Shown here piece after piece: positions 1 through 8,261 of a DNA stretch of 64,000 nt. The stretch's first letter is position 1. Each line of letters opens with the position of its first letter. Made by a program: the position numbers and the translations under genes. The DNA is from Thermoanaerobacteraceae bacterium (GTDB taxonomy: Bacteria; Bacillota; JADQBR01), in NCBI GenBank assembly GCA_017656305.1, contig JACDOG010000004.1, positions 1-64,000 on the forward strand. Reading direction: 5' to 3'. The notes under the pieces are model-generated. The model did not search any database, had not been told where the DNA came from, and saw nothing but the letters and a program-made list of their open reading frames with translations.

Positions 1-869
1 GTCCTGGCTACGGTAGAAATCATTAGGCCAAATCCTAAAGCCGTCCACAAAAATATCAGGGCCAACGACATCAACAACAGAAAACTTCCCTTTATTGGAA
101 CATCAAACCAAAAGACCGCTACAGTAATCACCAGCAAAACATCAAAGAGCCCGATGAATATATAAGGTATGAGCTTCCCGATAATAAGTTCAGCGGGCTT
201 GATGGGAGTGATAATCAGTTGCTCCAGCGTCCCTCTCTCCCGTTCTCTTACCAGGGCAAAAGCCGTAAGCATGACGGTGATATTCTGGAGTACGACGCCG
301 ACCAGCCCCGGAACGTTGAACTTTATGCTTTCCATGTCTGGATTGTACCAAACCCTGCTTCTTAAATCGATAGGCATCTTGAACGATTTCTCATTAATTC
401 CCCTGCTTTGCAATCTCTCTTTTTGGATAACAAAGGATTTGGCCTGAGCCAGCATGCGGGCGGTGGACAATGCCTTGGTGGCTACCAGCGGGTCTGAACC
501 GTCAATAATAATTTGCAGGGAGGCGCTTTTACCACTGTACAGATTCCGACCAAAACCCGGGGGAACCACTAGTCCCACCCTGGCATATCCGCCGTCAATA
601 CTGTTGCGTAACTCTTCATAACTGAAAACGTGGCCGATCACGTTAAAGGTTCCAGTGGCTTCAAAGCTCTGAATCAGCCTTCGGCTGGAAGAGGACATAT
701 CCTGGTCAAATACCACGGTCTTAATGTTGTCCACATCGGTATTCACCGCATAACCGAAGATAAGCATCATTACTAAAGGCAGGAGCAGGGCGATGGCCAG
801 ACTGGGTTTATCCCGACGAATCTGAATAAATTCCTTCCAAATGATGGCTCTTATACGGTTCCACTTCAT
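1..869 (-). CDS. ABC-2 type exporter permease, 3' part missing (runs off the window)
   Basis: Seen: an open frame from ATG at 869 that overlaps the ATPase stop (ATGA) and continues past base 1, so about 289 residues are visible. The translation begins MKWNRIRAIIWKEFIQIRRD, has one membrane segment at about residues 23-43, a large soluble domain to about 190, then several membrane segments preceded by the motif RERERGTLEQL. That layout, with an external domain between the first and second helices and the E-R-G-T-x-E-x-L motif, is characteristic of ABC2_membrane_3 permeases such as YhhJ/YbhR/YbhS. With the ATPase and HlyD-like partner upstream it should form the membrane channel of a drug-type exporter. 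Substrate unknown. A second permease may follow outside the window. Confidence 0.9.
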   Translation of the reverse strand, partial: MKWNRIRAIIWKEFIQIRRDKPSLAIALLLPLVMMLIFGYAVNTDVDNIKTVVFDQDMSSSSRRLIQSFEATGTFNVIGHVFSYEELRNSIDGGYARVGLVVPPGFGRNLYSGKSASLQIIIDGSDPLVATKALSTARMLAQAKSFVIQKERLQSRGINEKSFKMPIDLRSRVWYNPDMESIKFNVPGLVGVVLQNITVMLTAFALVRERERGTLEQLIITPIKPAELIIGKLIPYIFIGLFDVLLVITVAVFWFDVPIKGSFLLLMSLALIFLWTALGFGLMISTVAR

Positions 870-1630
870 TTCATCATCCCCCGACGGGCGAAATCTGCTC
901 CCGGCCCTTCCTTTTCCACGCAGGCAATAAACACGGACTCCAGAGAATCGAGACCGTGCCTGGCCTTAATTTCTTCCGGAGTTCCGAAATCCATGAGATT
1001 GCCCCGGAATATGAAACCGACCACGTCACATTTTTCGGCTTCATCTATGTAATGAGTAGTAACCAGGATGGTAACCCCTTCCTCGTGGGCCAGCCAGTAC
1101 AGGAGGTCCCAAAAAATTTTTCTGGACAGGGGGTCAACTCCGGCAGTAGGCTCGTCTAGAAAAAGCAGTCGGGGACGGTGTACCAGAGCGGCCGCCAGGG
1201 CCAGTCTCTGCTTCCATCCCCCGGACAAGGTCCCGGCCAGTTGTCTCTCCCGGCCCACTAGCCCGGCAAGCTCTACCAGTTCTCTAACTCTGCCGGTAAG
1301 TTTCTGTCCCTTCAGGCCGTAAATTCCCCCATAAAACCTCAGGTTTTCTTCTACGGTCAAATCTTCATAGAGGCTAAATTTCTGGGACATATAGCCTATC
1401 TGTTGTTTAATCCGTTCTCCCTCTTCCAACGGTATGCCCAATACCTCTCCGGTACCCGCAGTAGGAGTCAAGATCCCGCACAGCATACGAATGGTAGTGG
1501 ACTTTCCCGATCCGTTGGGGCCGAGAAAGCCGAAGATACTGCCGGGCTTGATGGAAAAAGAAAGGTTGTTAACAACCCTGTTTTCGCCGAAATCCTTGGT
1601 CAATTCGGATACTCTAATGGCATACTCCAT
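866..1630 (-). CDS. ABC exporter ATP-binding protein
   Basis: A 254-residue ATPase of the CcmA/YbhF-like drug-export group. Visible motifs are Walker A GPNGSGKST near residue 39, a Q-loop around YMSQKFSLYEDLT, a signature LSGGWKQR (the usual LSGGMKQR with Trp for Met), Walker B LLFLDEPTAGVD and the H-loop VTTHYIDEAE. It has one nucleotide-binding domain, whereas E. coli YbhF has two, so it probably acts as a homodimer. The ATG at 1630 lies a short distance behind a G-rich ribosome site. It sits 12 bp after the HlyD-like gene and overlaps the permease by 4 bp, so all are in one operon under the TetR regulator. Confidence 0.93.
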   Translation of the reverse strand: MEYAIRVSELTKDFGENRVVNNLSFSIKPGSIFGFLGPNGSGKSTTIRMLCGILTPTAGTGEVLGIPLEEGERIKQQIGYMSQKFSLYEDLTVEENLRFYGGIYGLKGQKLTGRVRELVELAGLVGRERQLAGTLSGGWKQRLALAAALVHRPRLLFLDEPTAGVDPLSRKIFWDLLYWLAHEEGVTILVTTHYIDEAEKCDVVGFIFRGNLMDFGTPEEIKARHGLDSLESVFIACVEKEGPGADFARRGMMK

Positions 1631-1642
1631 AAGCTCTACCCC

Positions 1643-2659
1643 CTACTCGACAAACACCACATCAGCCGGCATACCGGGCTTAAGCTTACCGCCGGCATTT
1701 TCCAGGGCTACTTTCACCATAAACACCATATTGGTCCTTTCCTTCCTGGTCTGTACGTTTTTAGGGGTAAATTCCGCCTCCTGTGAAATATAGGTTACTT
1801 TTCCCTTAAACGTCTCACCGGGAAAAGCATCGACAGATACGCGGGCGTCCTGTCCTATTATTACCTTTCCTAACTCTGCTTCGGGAATATAAACTTCCAG
1901 CCAAAGATGGTCAAGGTCGGTTATAACGGCTAACGGGGTACCGGGATTGACAAATTCACCTTCATTAATGAGTTTTTCCGTAACCACACCATCTGCGGGC
2001 GCCTTTATTACCGCCTTTTCCAGCTGGGCTTTGGCAATTTCCCAGGCTGCCACCGCCTGTTCAAGTCCTGCTTCCAGGGCAGAAATAGTCTCTTTGGTAG
2101 CACCGGCCATAACCAGCTTTGATTGTTCCCTTGCCGCCCGGTACTGGGAAGAGACAGCGTCCAAATGACTTTGGGCCGCATCTACTTTAGCCCGAGCCGC
2201 CTCCAGTTGCCGCTCCGTAACCGCCCCCTCTTCATAAAGCTCTTTTAATCTTTCATAATCTTTCTGCGCCGTGAGAAGGGCTTTCCTGGCCCCTTCCACC
2301 AAAGCCCGAACCTGGGCCGCTGTAGCTTCGGCTTGCCGTATTTGTTCTAATCTGCTACCTTTTTTGGTTTCCCCCAACCTGGCCTCAGCGGCCGCCACCG
2401 CAGCTTCCGCTTGCTTTACCTGCCACTGTAAAACTGTATCATCAATGCGAGCTATTTCCTGTCCGGACTGTACAAATTGTCCTTCGCCCACACTAAACGA
2501 AATTACTTTACCCGCTATTTCCGCTGCTACTACAACCTCATTAGCTTCAATGGTTCCCGACGCCTCCATTCTACCGTTGTCATCCTTCTCTGATAATGCA
2601 CAACCGGTAGCTAACACGGAAATAAGCAAAAATAACGCTAATTTTTTAAAATGCTTCAT
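1643..2659 (-). CDS. HlyD/YbhG-type membrane fusion lipoprotein
   Basis: 338 residues. A lipoprotein signal is visible: MKHFKKLALFLLISV followed by the lipobox L-A-T-G-C with Cys20, so the protein should be anchored on the outer face of the membrane. It then shows the first half of a barrel-sandwich domain (GEGQFVQSGQEIARI), a long alpha-helical hairpin rich in A, E, Q and R (about residues 75-215), the second half (VIKAPADGVVTEKLINEGEFV) and a beta-barrel domain. This is the adaptor of the exporter. It overlaps the TetR gene by 4 bp at ATGA, implying coupled translation. Its role in an organism that may lack an outer membrane is unclear; similar adaptors occur in monoderm Bacillota. Confidence 0.92.
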   Translation of the reverse strand: MKHFKKLALFLLISVLATGCALSEKDDNGRMEASGTIEANEVVVAAEIAGKVISFSVGEGQFVQSGQEIARIDDTVLQWQVKQAEAAVAAAEARLGETKKGSRLEQIRQAEATAAQVRALVEGARKALLTAQKDYERLKELYEEGAVTERQLEAARAKVDAAQSHLDAVSSQYRAAREQSKLVMAGATKETISALEAGLEQAVAAWEIAKAQLEKAVIKAPADGVVTEKLINEGEFVNPGTPLAVITDLDHLWLEVYIPEAELGKVIIGQDARVSVDAFPGETFKGKVTYISQEAEFTPKNVQTRKERTNMVFMVKVALENAGGKLKPGMPADVVFVE

Positions 2660-3264
2660 GTGTTATCTCCCTCTTTCTTAACAATACCATGCAAAAAGAT
2701 ATTAACGATTTCCTGAAGGTATACTTTTTGATCTTCTTCATCGAATTTTTCTGGAGGCAACATGTACTTGGAAATAAGGAAAGACAGAAACATTCCCCCA
2801 AAAATTCTCGCGGCAATCACGGAATCAAGGGGACGAAAAATTCCCTTATCTATCCGTTTTTCAATATAACCGGCTAAAGCCCCTAAGATTTCAGCTCCGA
2901 TATTCTCATAAACTTCCTTCCTTATCTCTTCATGGAATTGTGCTTCCGTAATGATGACTTTCAATAATTTCATGTTCTCAGAAATTACTTTCAGCCTGTT
3001 TTCAATAATACTTTGCAGGACTGTTTTGTCATTGGTCTCCGGCAGGTCCTCAAACACCTGCTTCAGTCCGTGCAGAGCAGCGGGTCGGGCAAGGGAAATC
3101 AGTATATCTTTTTTAGTGGGAAAATAACGAAAAATGGTTCCTTCGGCACATCTTGCTTCGTAGGCAATCTCCCTGGTAGTAGTGGCAGAAAACCCTTTTT
3201 CGCTGAACAACTTCAGCGCCGCATCTAAAATGATCTTACGGGTATCTCTCTTTTTTGCACACAA
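2656..3264 (-). CDS. TetR/AcrR family transcriptional regulator
   Basis: About 202 residues. The N-terminal helix-turn-helix is clear: ILDAALKLFSEKGFSATTTR, then EIAYEARCAEGTIFRYFPTKKDIL. The C-terminal ligand-binding region is variable, as in the family. The longest frame starts at GTG 3273, but its ribosome site AGGGAG directly abuts that codon. TTG at 3264 lies 8 nt after GGGAG and is the better start. The gene leads the exporter operon and probably represses it and itself. A near-perfect palindrome at 3305-3318 and a second inverted repeat over the start site at 3268-3287 are candidate operators. Confidence 0.9.
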   Translation of the reverse strand: MCAKKRDTRKIILDAALKLFSEKGFSATTTREIAYEARCAEGTIFRYFPTKKDILISLARPAALHGLKQVFEDLPETNDKTVLQSIIENRLKVISENMKLLKVIITEAQFHEEIRKEVYENIGAEILGALAGYIEKRIDKGIFRPLDSVIAARIFGGMFLSFLISKYMLPPEKFDEEDQKVYLQEIVNIFLHGIVKKEGDNT

Positions 3265-3267
3265 ATA

Positions 3268-3318
3268 GATCACTCCCTATAGTGATCGATGAAGGTTTTT
3301 AATGAGTGAGTACTTACT
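3268..3318. promoter_or_regulatory. Candidate TetR operators
   Basis: Two inverted repeats sit at the head of the exporter operon. GATCACT-N6-AGTGATC (3268-3287) has perfect 7-bp arms and overlaps the ribosome site and start of the TetR gene. AGTGAGTACTTACT (3305-3318) is a 14-bp palindrome with one mismatch pair, centred on GTAC; this pattern resembles the TGA-rich operators of many TetR-family repressors. Which one is the true operator cannot be told from sequence alone. Confidence 0.5.
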
Positions 3319-3700
3319 ATAAGTCTCCGTTATATAATTTCATTTGTCAATACCTAAATTCCGAAATAGCTTTCATGTTGCGACGTATGAGTCGTTGAAA
3401 TACAAACAGAAAACACCCGGCCAATTTACGACCAGGTGCTAGGGTTTGACTTGATCAAATAATCGCAAACCTTAAATACAAACAGTGGGCCTTATGATAG
3501 GTAATGTTAGATTAACTAGGGCTGTGTTAACTCCACTTATCACTAATGCGGTAAAGACGTACTTGCGATTTTGAAAAAGATAAATAATACCTTTTTTACC
3601 TTCCAAAATGCCGCAAAAAAGCCTTCACCCATGCCGGGCGCACACACAAAAAGTCCTGTGAACAAAATTCACAGGACTTTTTTGACGGGCAGAGTAAAAG
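3274..3700. other. Intergenic region between the exporter operon and lpd
   Basis: No convincing gene. It holds the candidate TetR operators at its left end, an imperfect stem at 3414-3438 (CACCCGG with CCAGGTG, one mismatch) followed on the minus strand by a T-rich stretch, and the strong lpd terminator at 3648-3683. The remainder is AT-rich and featureless. Confidence 0.6.
3648..3683 (-). terminator. Rho-independent terminator of lpd
   Basis: AAAAGTCCTGTGAA pairs with TTCACAGGACTTTT around a short loop, flanked by A/T tracts on both sides, so it can act in both directions. It lies just after the lpd stop codon at 3701. Confidence 0.88.
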
Positions 3701-5098
3701 CTATGCCAGATGCAGCGGTTTATCGAGCAGACCATGAGCAGCTTCCATAACGTTTTCTGCCAGCGTGGGATGGGCGTGAATGGTTTCAGCCACATCTTTA
3801 GCTGTTAAGCCCGCTTTAATGGCCAGTGCTATTTCCGCAATTAAATCCGTAGCATGCGGTCCCATTATGTGGCCGCCAATTATCCTGCCGCTGGCCTTTT
3901 CAGCAATCAATTTTACCGTCCCCGTTGTCTCCCCGAGAGTCAAGGCTTTCCCGTTGGCCGTAAAGGGGAAGCTGCTTTTAACGATGTCCAAGCCCCGTTC
4001 CCTTGCTTCTTTCTCTGTCAAACCTACACCGGCCACTTCCGGATAGCAGAAAATACAGTTGGGAACCGTACCGTAATCCACTACAGTTTCCTTACCCATG
4101 GCATTTTCCGCCGCCACAATTCCTTCAAATGATGCTACATGCGCCAGCATACTGCCTCCTGTTACATCGCCAACGGCATAAATCCCGGCCACGTTTGTCT
4201 GCATCCTCTCATCAACCACGATTGCTCCTTTGTCTACTTCCAGTCCCAACCGCCCGGTATCTATACCTTCCATATTCGGCACCCGGCCGGCCGCAAGCAG
4301 CACCTTGCTGCTTGTCACGCTTTGTTCTCCTCTGGCTGTTTCCACTGTGGCCTCATAACCACCGTCCGGCAGTTCTCTGACCTCTTTAACCTTCGCTCCA
4401 GTTAAGACATTGATACCGGCTTTTTTAAATACAGGGCGCAACCTGCGGGTTATTTCCTCATCCACCTGCGGTAAAATACCAGGCAGCATTTCCACCACGG
4501 TAACCTGCGTACCAAAAGTACTGAAAATGCTAGCAAACTCAACACCGATGACACCGCCACCGATAATGAGAAGGCTCTCAGGAACCTCTTTTAAATCGAG
4601 AATCGAATCACTGGTCAGTATGCCGGGCATATCCAGCCCGGAAACGGGAATCCTGGCCATGGTGGAACCGGTAGCAACAATAATCTTACTCGTGACAATA
4701 TCCTGTTCGGAACCATCCTCCCCGAGAACAGTCACCTTTCCGGGCTGGCTGACTTGACCTATCCCGGAAAAAACCGTGATCTTATTTCTTTTCATCAAGG
4801 TTTCTATGCCGGCCACCAAAGTATCCACTATAGCTGCTTTTCTGGCCAGTACCTTGGAAAAATTTACCCGCATACCTGTCACTTCTATACCAAAATCTGC
4901 CGCTTTTTGCATTTCCCGCCACAAAGCGGCACTCTTTACCATGGCCTTGGTAGGAATACAACCCCTGTTCAAGCAGGTTCCACCCAGCCGGTCCTTTTCC
5001 ACCAGGGCCACCTTTCCGCCGAGCCGTGCCGCCTTAATGGCCGCAACATAGCCGCCGGGACCACCGCCAACAACCGTTACGTCAAATTTTTCCGTCAC
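3701..5098 (-). CDS. lpdA: Dihydrolipoyl dehydrogenase (E3 / L-protein)
   Basis: About 465 residues. FAD-linked disulfide reductase that reoxidises dihydrolipoyl groups with NAD+. Seen: FAD dinucleotide motif GGGPGGYVAAIKAA at the N-terminus, redox-active disulfide GGTCLNRGCIPTK, a second nucleotide-binding motif IIGGGVIGVEFAS, the ATGRVPN-like segment AAGRVPN, the FAD motif YAVGDVTGG, and the C-terminal HAHPTLAENVMEA with the catalytic His-Glu pair. The longest frame begins with TTG at 5119; GTG at 5098 lies 5 nt behind AGAGGTGG and gives the usual MTEKFDVTVVGGG start. No E1/E2 genes adjoin it, and the glycine cleavage genes lie 5 kb away, so it is probably the L-protein of that system and may also serve 2-oxoacid complexes. 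Confidence 0.95.
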   Translation of the reverse strand: MTEKFDVTVVGGGPGGYVAAIKAARLGGKVALVEKDRLGGTCLNRGCIPTKAMVKSAALWREMQKAADFGIEVTGMRVNFSKVLARKAAIVDTLVAGIETLMKRNKITVFSGIGQVSQPGKVTVLGEDGSEQDIVTSKIIVATGSTMARIPVSGLDMPGILTSDSILDLKEVPESLLIIGGGVIGVEFASIFSTFGTQVTVVEMLPGILPQVDEEITRRLRPVFKKAGINVLTGAKVKEVRELPDGGYEATVETARGEQSVTSSKVLLAAGRVPNMEGIDTGRLGLEVDKGAIVVDERMQTNVAGIYAVGDVTGGSMLAHVASFEGIVAAENAMGKETVVDYGTVPNCIFCYPEVAGVGLTEKEARERGLDIVKSSFPFTANGKALTLGETTGTVKLIAEKASGRIIGGHIMGPHATDLIAEIALAIKAGLTAKDVAETIHAHPTLAENVMEAAHGLLDKPLHLA

Positions 5099-5147
5099 TA
5101 AAACCACCTCTACTTCCAAAAATAACTGCTATGTGAAAAACCCGGCC

Positions 5148-5194
5148 CGGTACTCAACACTTTTCACAACCAGTTCCAGGCCAGTTGAGCACCG
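5148..5194 (-). terminator. Inverted repeat after the symporter gene, possible terminator
   Basis: CGGTACTCAAC (5148-5158) and GTTGAGCACCG (5184-5194) pair with one mismatch around a 25-nt loop. On the minus strand the stem is followed by a GC-rich stretch and five T residues. It lies downstream of the symporter stop (5254), so it may end that transcript or act as an attenuator before lpd. Confidence 0.4.
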
Positions 5195-5253
5195 AGCCAT
5201 GCCAGAACCCTTCATTTATACAGGCCAATCTTTAATTCGCGGCAAACCATGGC

Positions 5254-6600
5254 TTACCCTTCCAGGGAAACCCGGGTTTTCTCAAACTCACATCTTCTTT
5301 CGGTTAAGAACCGGTTGGTTTCAGCAACAACAACGCCACTCAATCCCAGCAAGCCAATTAGGTTTGGCACTGCCATCAAACCGTTGAAGACGTCAGCCAG
5401 CTTCCAGACCAGGTCCAGCTCGGAAACAGCACCTACAAACACAGCGGCGACAAACAGATAGCGGTACACCATAACCGCACCTTCGCCCATCAGGTACTCC
5501 AGGCATTTCTCACCATAGTAGCACCAGCCGAGAATGGTCGAGTAGGCAAAGAAGATCAGACTGATTGCTACCAAAATACCACCGAAACCGGGCAAACCAT
5601 TGTTGAAGGCAATAGTGGTCAGTGCTGCACCGGTTTCACCGGAACCCAAAGCACCGGAAGTTATGATTGCTAGCGCGGTAATGGTACAAACAACAATGGT
5701 ATCGATAAATGTCTGTGTCATACTTACCAGCGCCTGGCGCGCCGGGTAGTCAGTTTTGGCCGCTGCAGCCGCAATGGGTGCACTGCCCAATCCGGCCTCG
5801 TTGGAAAAGACACCGCGAGCCACACCGTAACGGATGACTGTACCCAGGGCACCACCGGCAGCAGCCTTACCGGTAAAGGCTGAACTGAAAATGGTGGCAA
5901 ACGCTGCGGGAATTGCGCTGGCATTGATCAACAGGATTACCAGACCACCAATTACGTATATGGCAGCCATAATAGGTACTACAAAAGCCGTAACCCTGCC
6001 AATGCTCTTAATGCCGCCGAGAACAACCAGGGCAGTTAACACTACCAGCACTATTCCCGTAATTACCGATTCAACGCCAAAACTCTGGTACATGGCGTCG
6101 GCCACGGAATTGGACTGAACCATATTACCGATACCGAAGGCAGCCACGGCACCGAAAACGGCAAACAGCACACCCAGCCACTTCATGCCCAGACCTCGTT
6201 CGAGGTAGTACATGGGCCCACCGGACATTTCTCCTTTTTTATCCTTCACCCGGTACTTGACTGCCAAAATGGCCTCGGAATACTTGGTGGCCATTCCCAC
6301 AAGACCCGTCATCCACATCCAAAATACCGCTCCGGGACCACCAGAGAAAATTGCGGCTGCCACACCGGCAATATTACCGGTACCAATAGTAGCTGCTAGA
6401 GCTGTTGCCAGAGCTTGGTACTGGGAAATATCACCACTGCTGGTATCATCCTTGGAAAAAATCTGTTTATGGGCATAAATAAGCTTGGTGAACTGCAGAC
6501 CACGAAGACGAATTGTTAAAAACAAACCGGTACCTACCAACAAAATCAGCATCGGAGGACCCCAGACAAAATCACTGATAGCTGACAGAATATCCATCAT
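5254..6600 (-). CDS. Alanine/glycine:cation symporter (AGCS family)
   Basis: About 448 residues with roughly ten or eleven hydrophobic segments. AGCS hallmarks are visible: [50 protein letters not shown], and [26 protein letters not shown]. Family members import alanine or glycine with Na+ or H+. The longest frame starts at TTG 6609, only 3 nt from AAGGAG; ATG at 6600 (12 nt) or 6597 are alternatives. The gene lies just downstream of alanine dehydrogenase on the same strand, separated by a terminator, so it probably has its own promoter. A small palindrome, ATACCTGGTAT, is upstream at 6698-6708. Together with ald and the glycine cleavage genes it suggests uptake and catabolism of small amino acids. 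Confidence 0.95.
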   Translation of the reverse strand: MMDILSAISDFVWGPPMLILLVGTGLFLTIRLRGLQFTKLIYAHKQIFSKDDTSSGDISQYQALATALAATIGTGNIAGVAAAIFSGGPGAVFWMWMTGLVGMATKYSEAILAVKYRVKDKKGEMSGGPMYYLERGLGMKWLGVLFAVFGAVAAFGIGNMVQSNSVADAMYQSFGVESVITGIVLVVLTALVVLGGIKSIGRVTAFVVPIMAAIYVIGGLVILLINASAIPAAFATIFSSAFTGKAAAGGALGTVIRYGVARGVFSNEAGLGSAPIAAAAAKTDYPARQALVSMTQTFIDTIVVCTITALAIITSGALGSGETGAALTTIAFNNGLPGFGGILVAISLIFFAYSTILGWCYYGEKCLEYLMGEGAVMVYRYLFVAAVFVGAVSELDLVWKLADVFNGLMAVPNLIGLLGLSGVVVAETNRFLTERRCEFEKTRVSLEG

Positions 6601-6800
6601 GTTCGGCAAACACTCCTTTGATGCGGAAATAAATTTTCAATTTCTTAAAAAAAATCCGACAACATAAATGAGACCGCTTCAATTACCACCTTCTGCTATA
6701 CCTGGTATCACATGGGCAACAAATGTTAAAAGTCTATTCACCCCCCTCCAAAAAGGTTGCGAAATATACAACATTGCAAATTTTCTGAATTAAGAGTTGT

Positions 6801-6833
6801 TAAGAGAAAGCCCTGTTTAAGGGCTTTCTCTTA
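6801..6833 (-). terminator. Terminator after ald
   Basis: A perfect 13-bp stem, TAAGAGAAAGCCC (6801-6813) with GGGCTTTCTCTTA (6821-6833), and a 7-nt loop. It follows the ald stop at 6850 and insulates the symporter gene. Confidence 0.8.
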
Positions 6834-6849
6834 TTTAACTATATCGAAA

Positions 6850-7971
6850 CTAGTCGATTTCTGTCAATGGAGTATACTGGTAACCCAGGGCATCGGCCAC
6901 CACTTCATGTGTCACATAACCATTGTAGACGTTAACTCCTTTGGCCAATGCCTCATCTTCCCTGACAGCCTGCCGCCAACCCTTGTTGGCAATCTTCAAC
7001 GCATATGGAAGAGTGGCATTGGTCAAGGCAAAGGTGGAAGTGCGTGGTACCGCACCGGGCATGTTGGCCACAGCATAGTGCACCACGCCATGTTTTACGT
7101 AAATAGGATCATCATGGGTAGTTACGCGGTCAATGGTTTCAATACATCCACCCTGGTCAATGGCTACATCCACAATTACGGAACCGGGTTTCATTTGTTT
7201 TACCATTTCTTCCGTAACCAGGCGCGGTGCCCTAGCTCCCGGCAGCAGTACGGCACCGATCAACAAATCCGCTTCTTTAACCGCACGCTCTATGTTATAG
7301 CTGTTAGACATGATGGTCTGTACCCTGCTGCCGAAAAGGTCGTCCAGGTACATTAATCTTTCGGGGTTGATATCCAAAATTGTCACCCGGGCACCCATGC
7401 CAACGGCCATTTTTGCTGCATTGGTACCCACGGTACCGCCGCCAACTATCACCACATTGGCCGCCGGCACACCGGGGACGCCGCCCAAAAGCACACCTTT
7501 TCCGCCCTTGGGCTTTTCTAAAAACTGGGCGCCTATCTGCACGCTCATCCGTCCGGCAACTTCACTCATGGGAGCCAGCAGGGGCAGGGAACCATCCGGC
7601 AGCTGCACGGTATCGTAGGATATACCGACAACTTTTTTCTCCAGCAAAGCTTTGATTAGTTCCGGACCTGTAGCCGCGTGCAGGTAGGTAAACAGTATCT
7701 GTCCTTCTTTGAACAGGTCGTACTCCTGCGGCTGCGGTTCCTTGACCTTAAGAATCATGTCTGCTTCGGCAAAAACTTCTTCAGCACTGCCGGCTATTTT
7801 CGCCCCGGCCTGTACAAACTCTTCGTCAGTGAAACCGCTGCCCGTGCCGGCTTGCGTCTCCACAACCACCCGGTGATTGTTTTTTACAAAAGCTTCAACA
7901 CCAGCCGGTGTAATGGCAACCCTGTTTTCATTATTCTTTATTTCCTTGGGTACACCGATAATCAATTGCAT
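6850..7971 (-). CDS. ald: Alanine dehydrogenase
   Basis: 373 residues, the normal length. NAD-dependent interconversion of L-alanine with pyruvate and ammonia. Seen: N-terminus [20 protein letters not shown], the substrate region ILKVKEPQ with Lys75 and TYLHAA with His98, the NAD-binding glycine motif [16 protein letters not shown], and the C-terminal [20 protein letters not shown]. The open frame continues upstream to 8166, but ATG at 7971 behind AAGGGGAGTT is the real start: the 65-residue extension has no family counterpart and crosses a sigma-54 promoter at 8016-8031. Expression therefore appears to be sigma-54 dependent, with the activator encoded immediately upstream. Confidence 0.96.
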   Translation of the reverse strand: MQLIIGVPKEIKNNENRVAITPAGVEAFVKNNHRVVVETQAGTGSGFTDEEFVQAGAKIAGSAEEVFAEADMILKVKEPQPQEYDLFKEGQILFTYLHAATGPELIKALLEKKVVGISYDTVQLPDGSLPLLAPMSEVAGRMSVQIGAQFLEKPKGGKGVLLGGVPGVPAANVVIVGGGTVGTNAAKMAVGMGARVTILDINPERLMYLDDLFGSRVQTIMSNSYNIERAVKEADLLIGAVLLPGARAPRLVTEEMVKQMKPGSVIVDVAIDQGGCIETIDRVTTHDDPIYVKHGVVHYAVANMPGAVPRTSTFALTNATLPYALKIANKGWRQAVREDEALAKGVNVYNGYVTHEVVADALGYQYTPLTEID

Positions 7972-8015
7972 CAACTCCCCTTTTGTCGAACTACTTTTTT
8001 CAACCTCATTCTCTC

Positions 8016-8031
8016 GCAAATATCGTGCCAA
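8016..8031 (-). promoter_or_regulatory. Sigma-54 (-24/-12) promoter of ald
   Basis: On the minus strand the sequence is TTGGCACG-ATAT-TTGC, matching the YTGGCACG-N4-TTGC consensus with the exact GG-N10-GC spacing. Transcription would begin near 8004, giving a leader of about 33 nt before the ald ATG at 7971. The window also encodes sigma-54 (44552-45943) and a sigma-54 activator directly upstream of ald. Confidence 0.85.
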
Positions 8032-8133
8032 ATTAATTTCCGTCAATTCAGGCATCCCGACAAAGAGCCCAATAAAACTGGCTTCCGGTGGATACAAGCC
8101 TTGTACGCCTGTGCGGTAAAAAACAAAACTGAC

Positions 8134-8251
8134 GGCAAGAAATCTTGCCACCAGCCACCGGTTCATTTTGTTGAAAAATGTTTATTTTTCGCAATTCTTT
8201 AGTCTTTGACATGGTGGCAATTTTTCTTGCCAAGCGTAAAATTTTCTTGCC
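8134..8251. promoter_or_regulatory. Repeated GGCAA-N6-TTGCC palindromes, candidate activator sites
   Basis: Site 1 (8134-8149) is GGCAAGAAATCTTGCC with perfect 7-bp arms. Site 2 (8216-8231) is GGCAATTTTTCTTGCC with the same 16-bp length. A weaker third copy (8236-8251) keeps the right half TTGCC. Their centres lie about 138 and 220 bp upstream of the predicted ald transcription start, the usual place for sigma-54 enhancer sites. Inference: bound by the adjacent TyrR-like activator. Confidence 0.6.
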
Positions 8252-8261
8252 ACCCGCTCTG

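Noticed and set aside
7972-8166. 65-residue N-terminal extension of alanine dehydrogenase in the longest open frame
   Set aside because: ATG 7971 has an ideal ribosome site, matches the family start and length, and the extension crosses the sigma-54 promoter, so it is not translated.
8134-8251. GG-N11-GC patterns in the palindromes read as extra sigma-54 promoters
   Set aside because: Spacing is one base too long for a -24/-12 element; the symmetry fits protein binding sites better.
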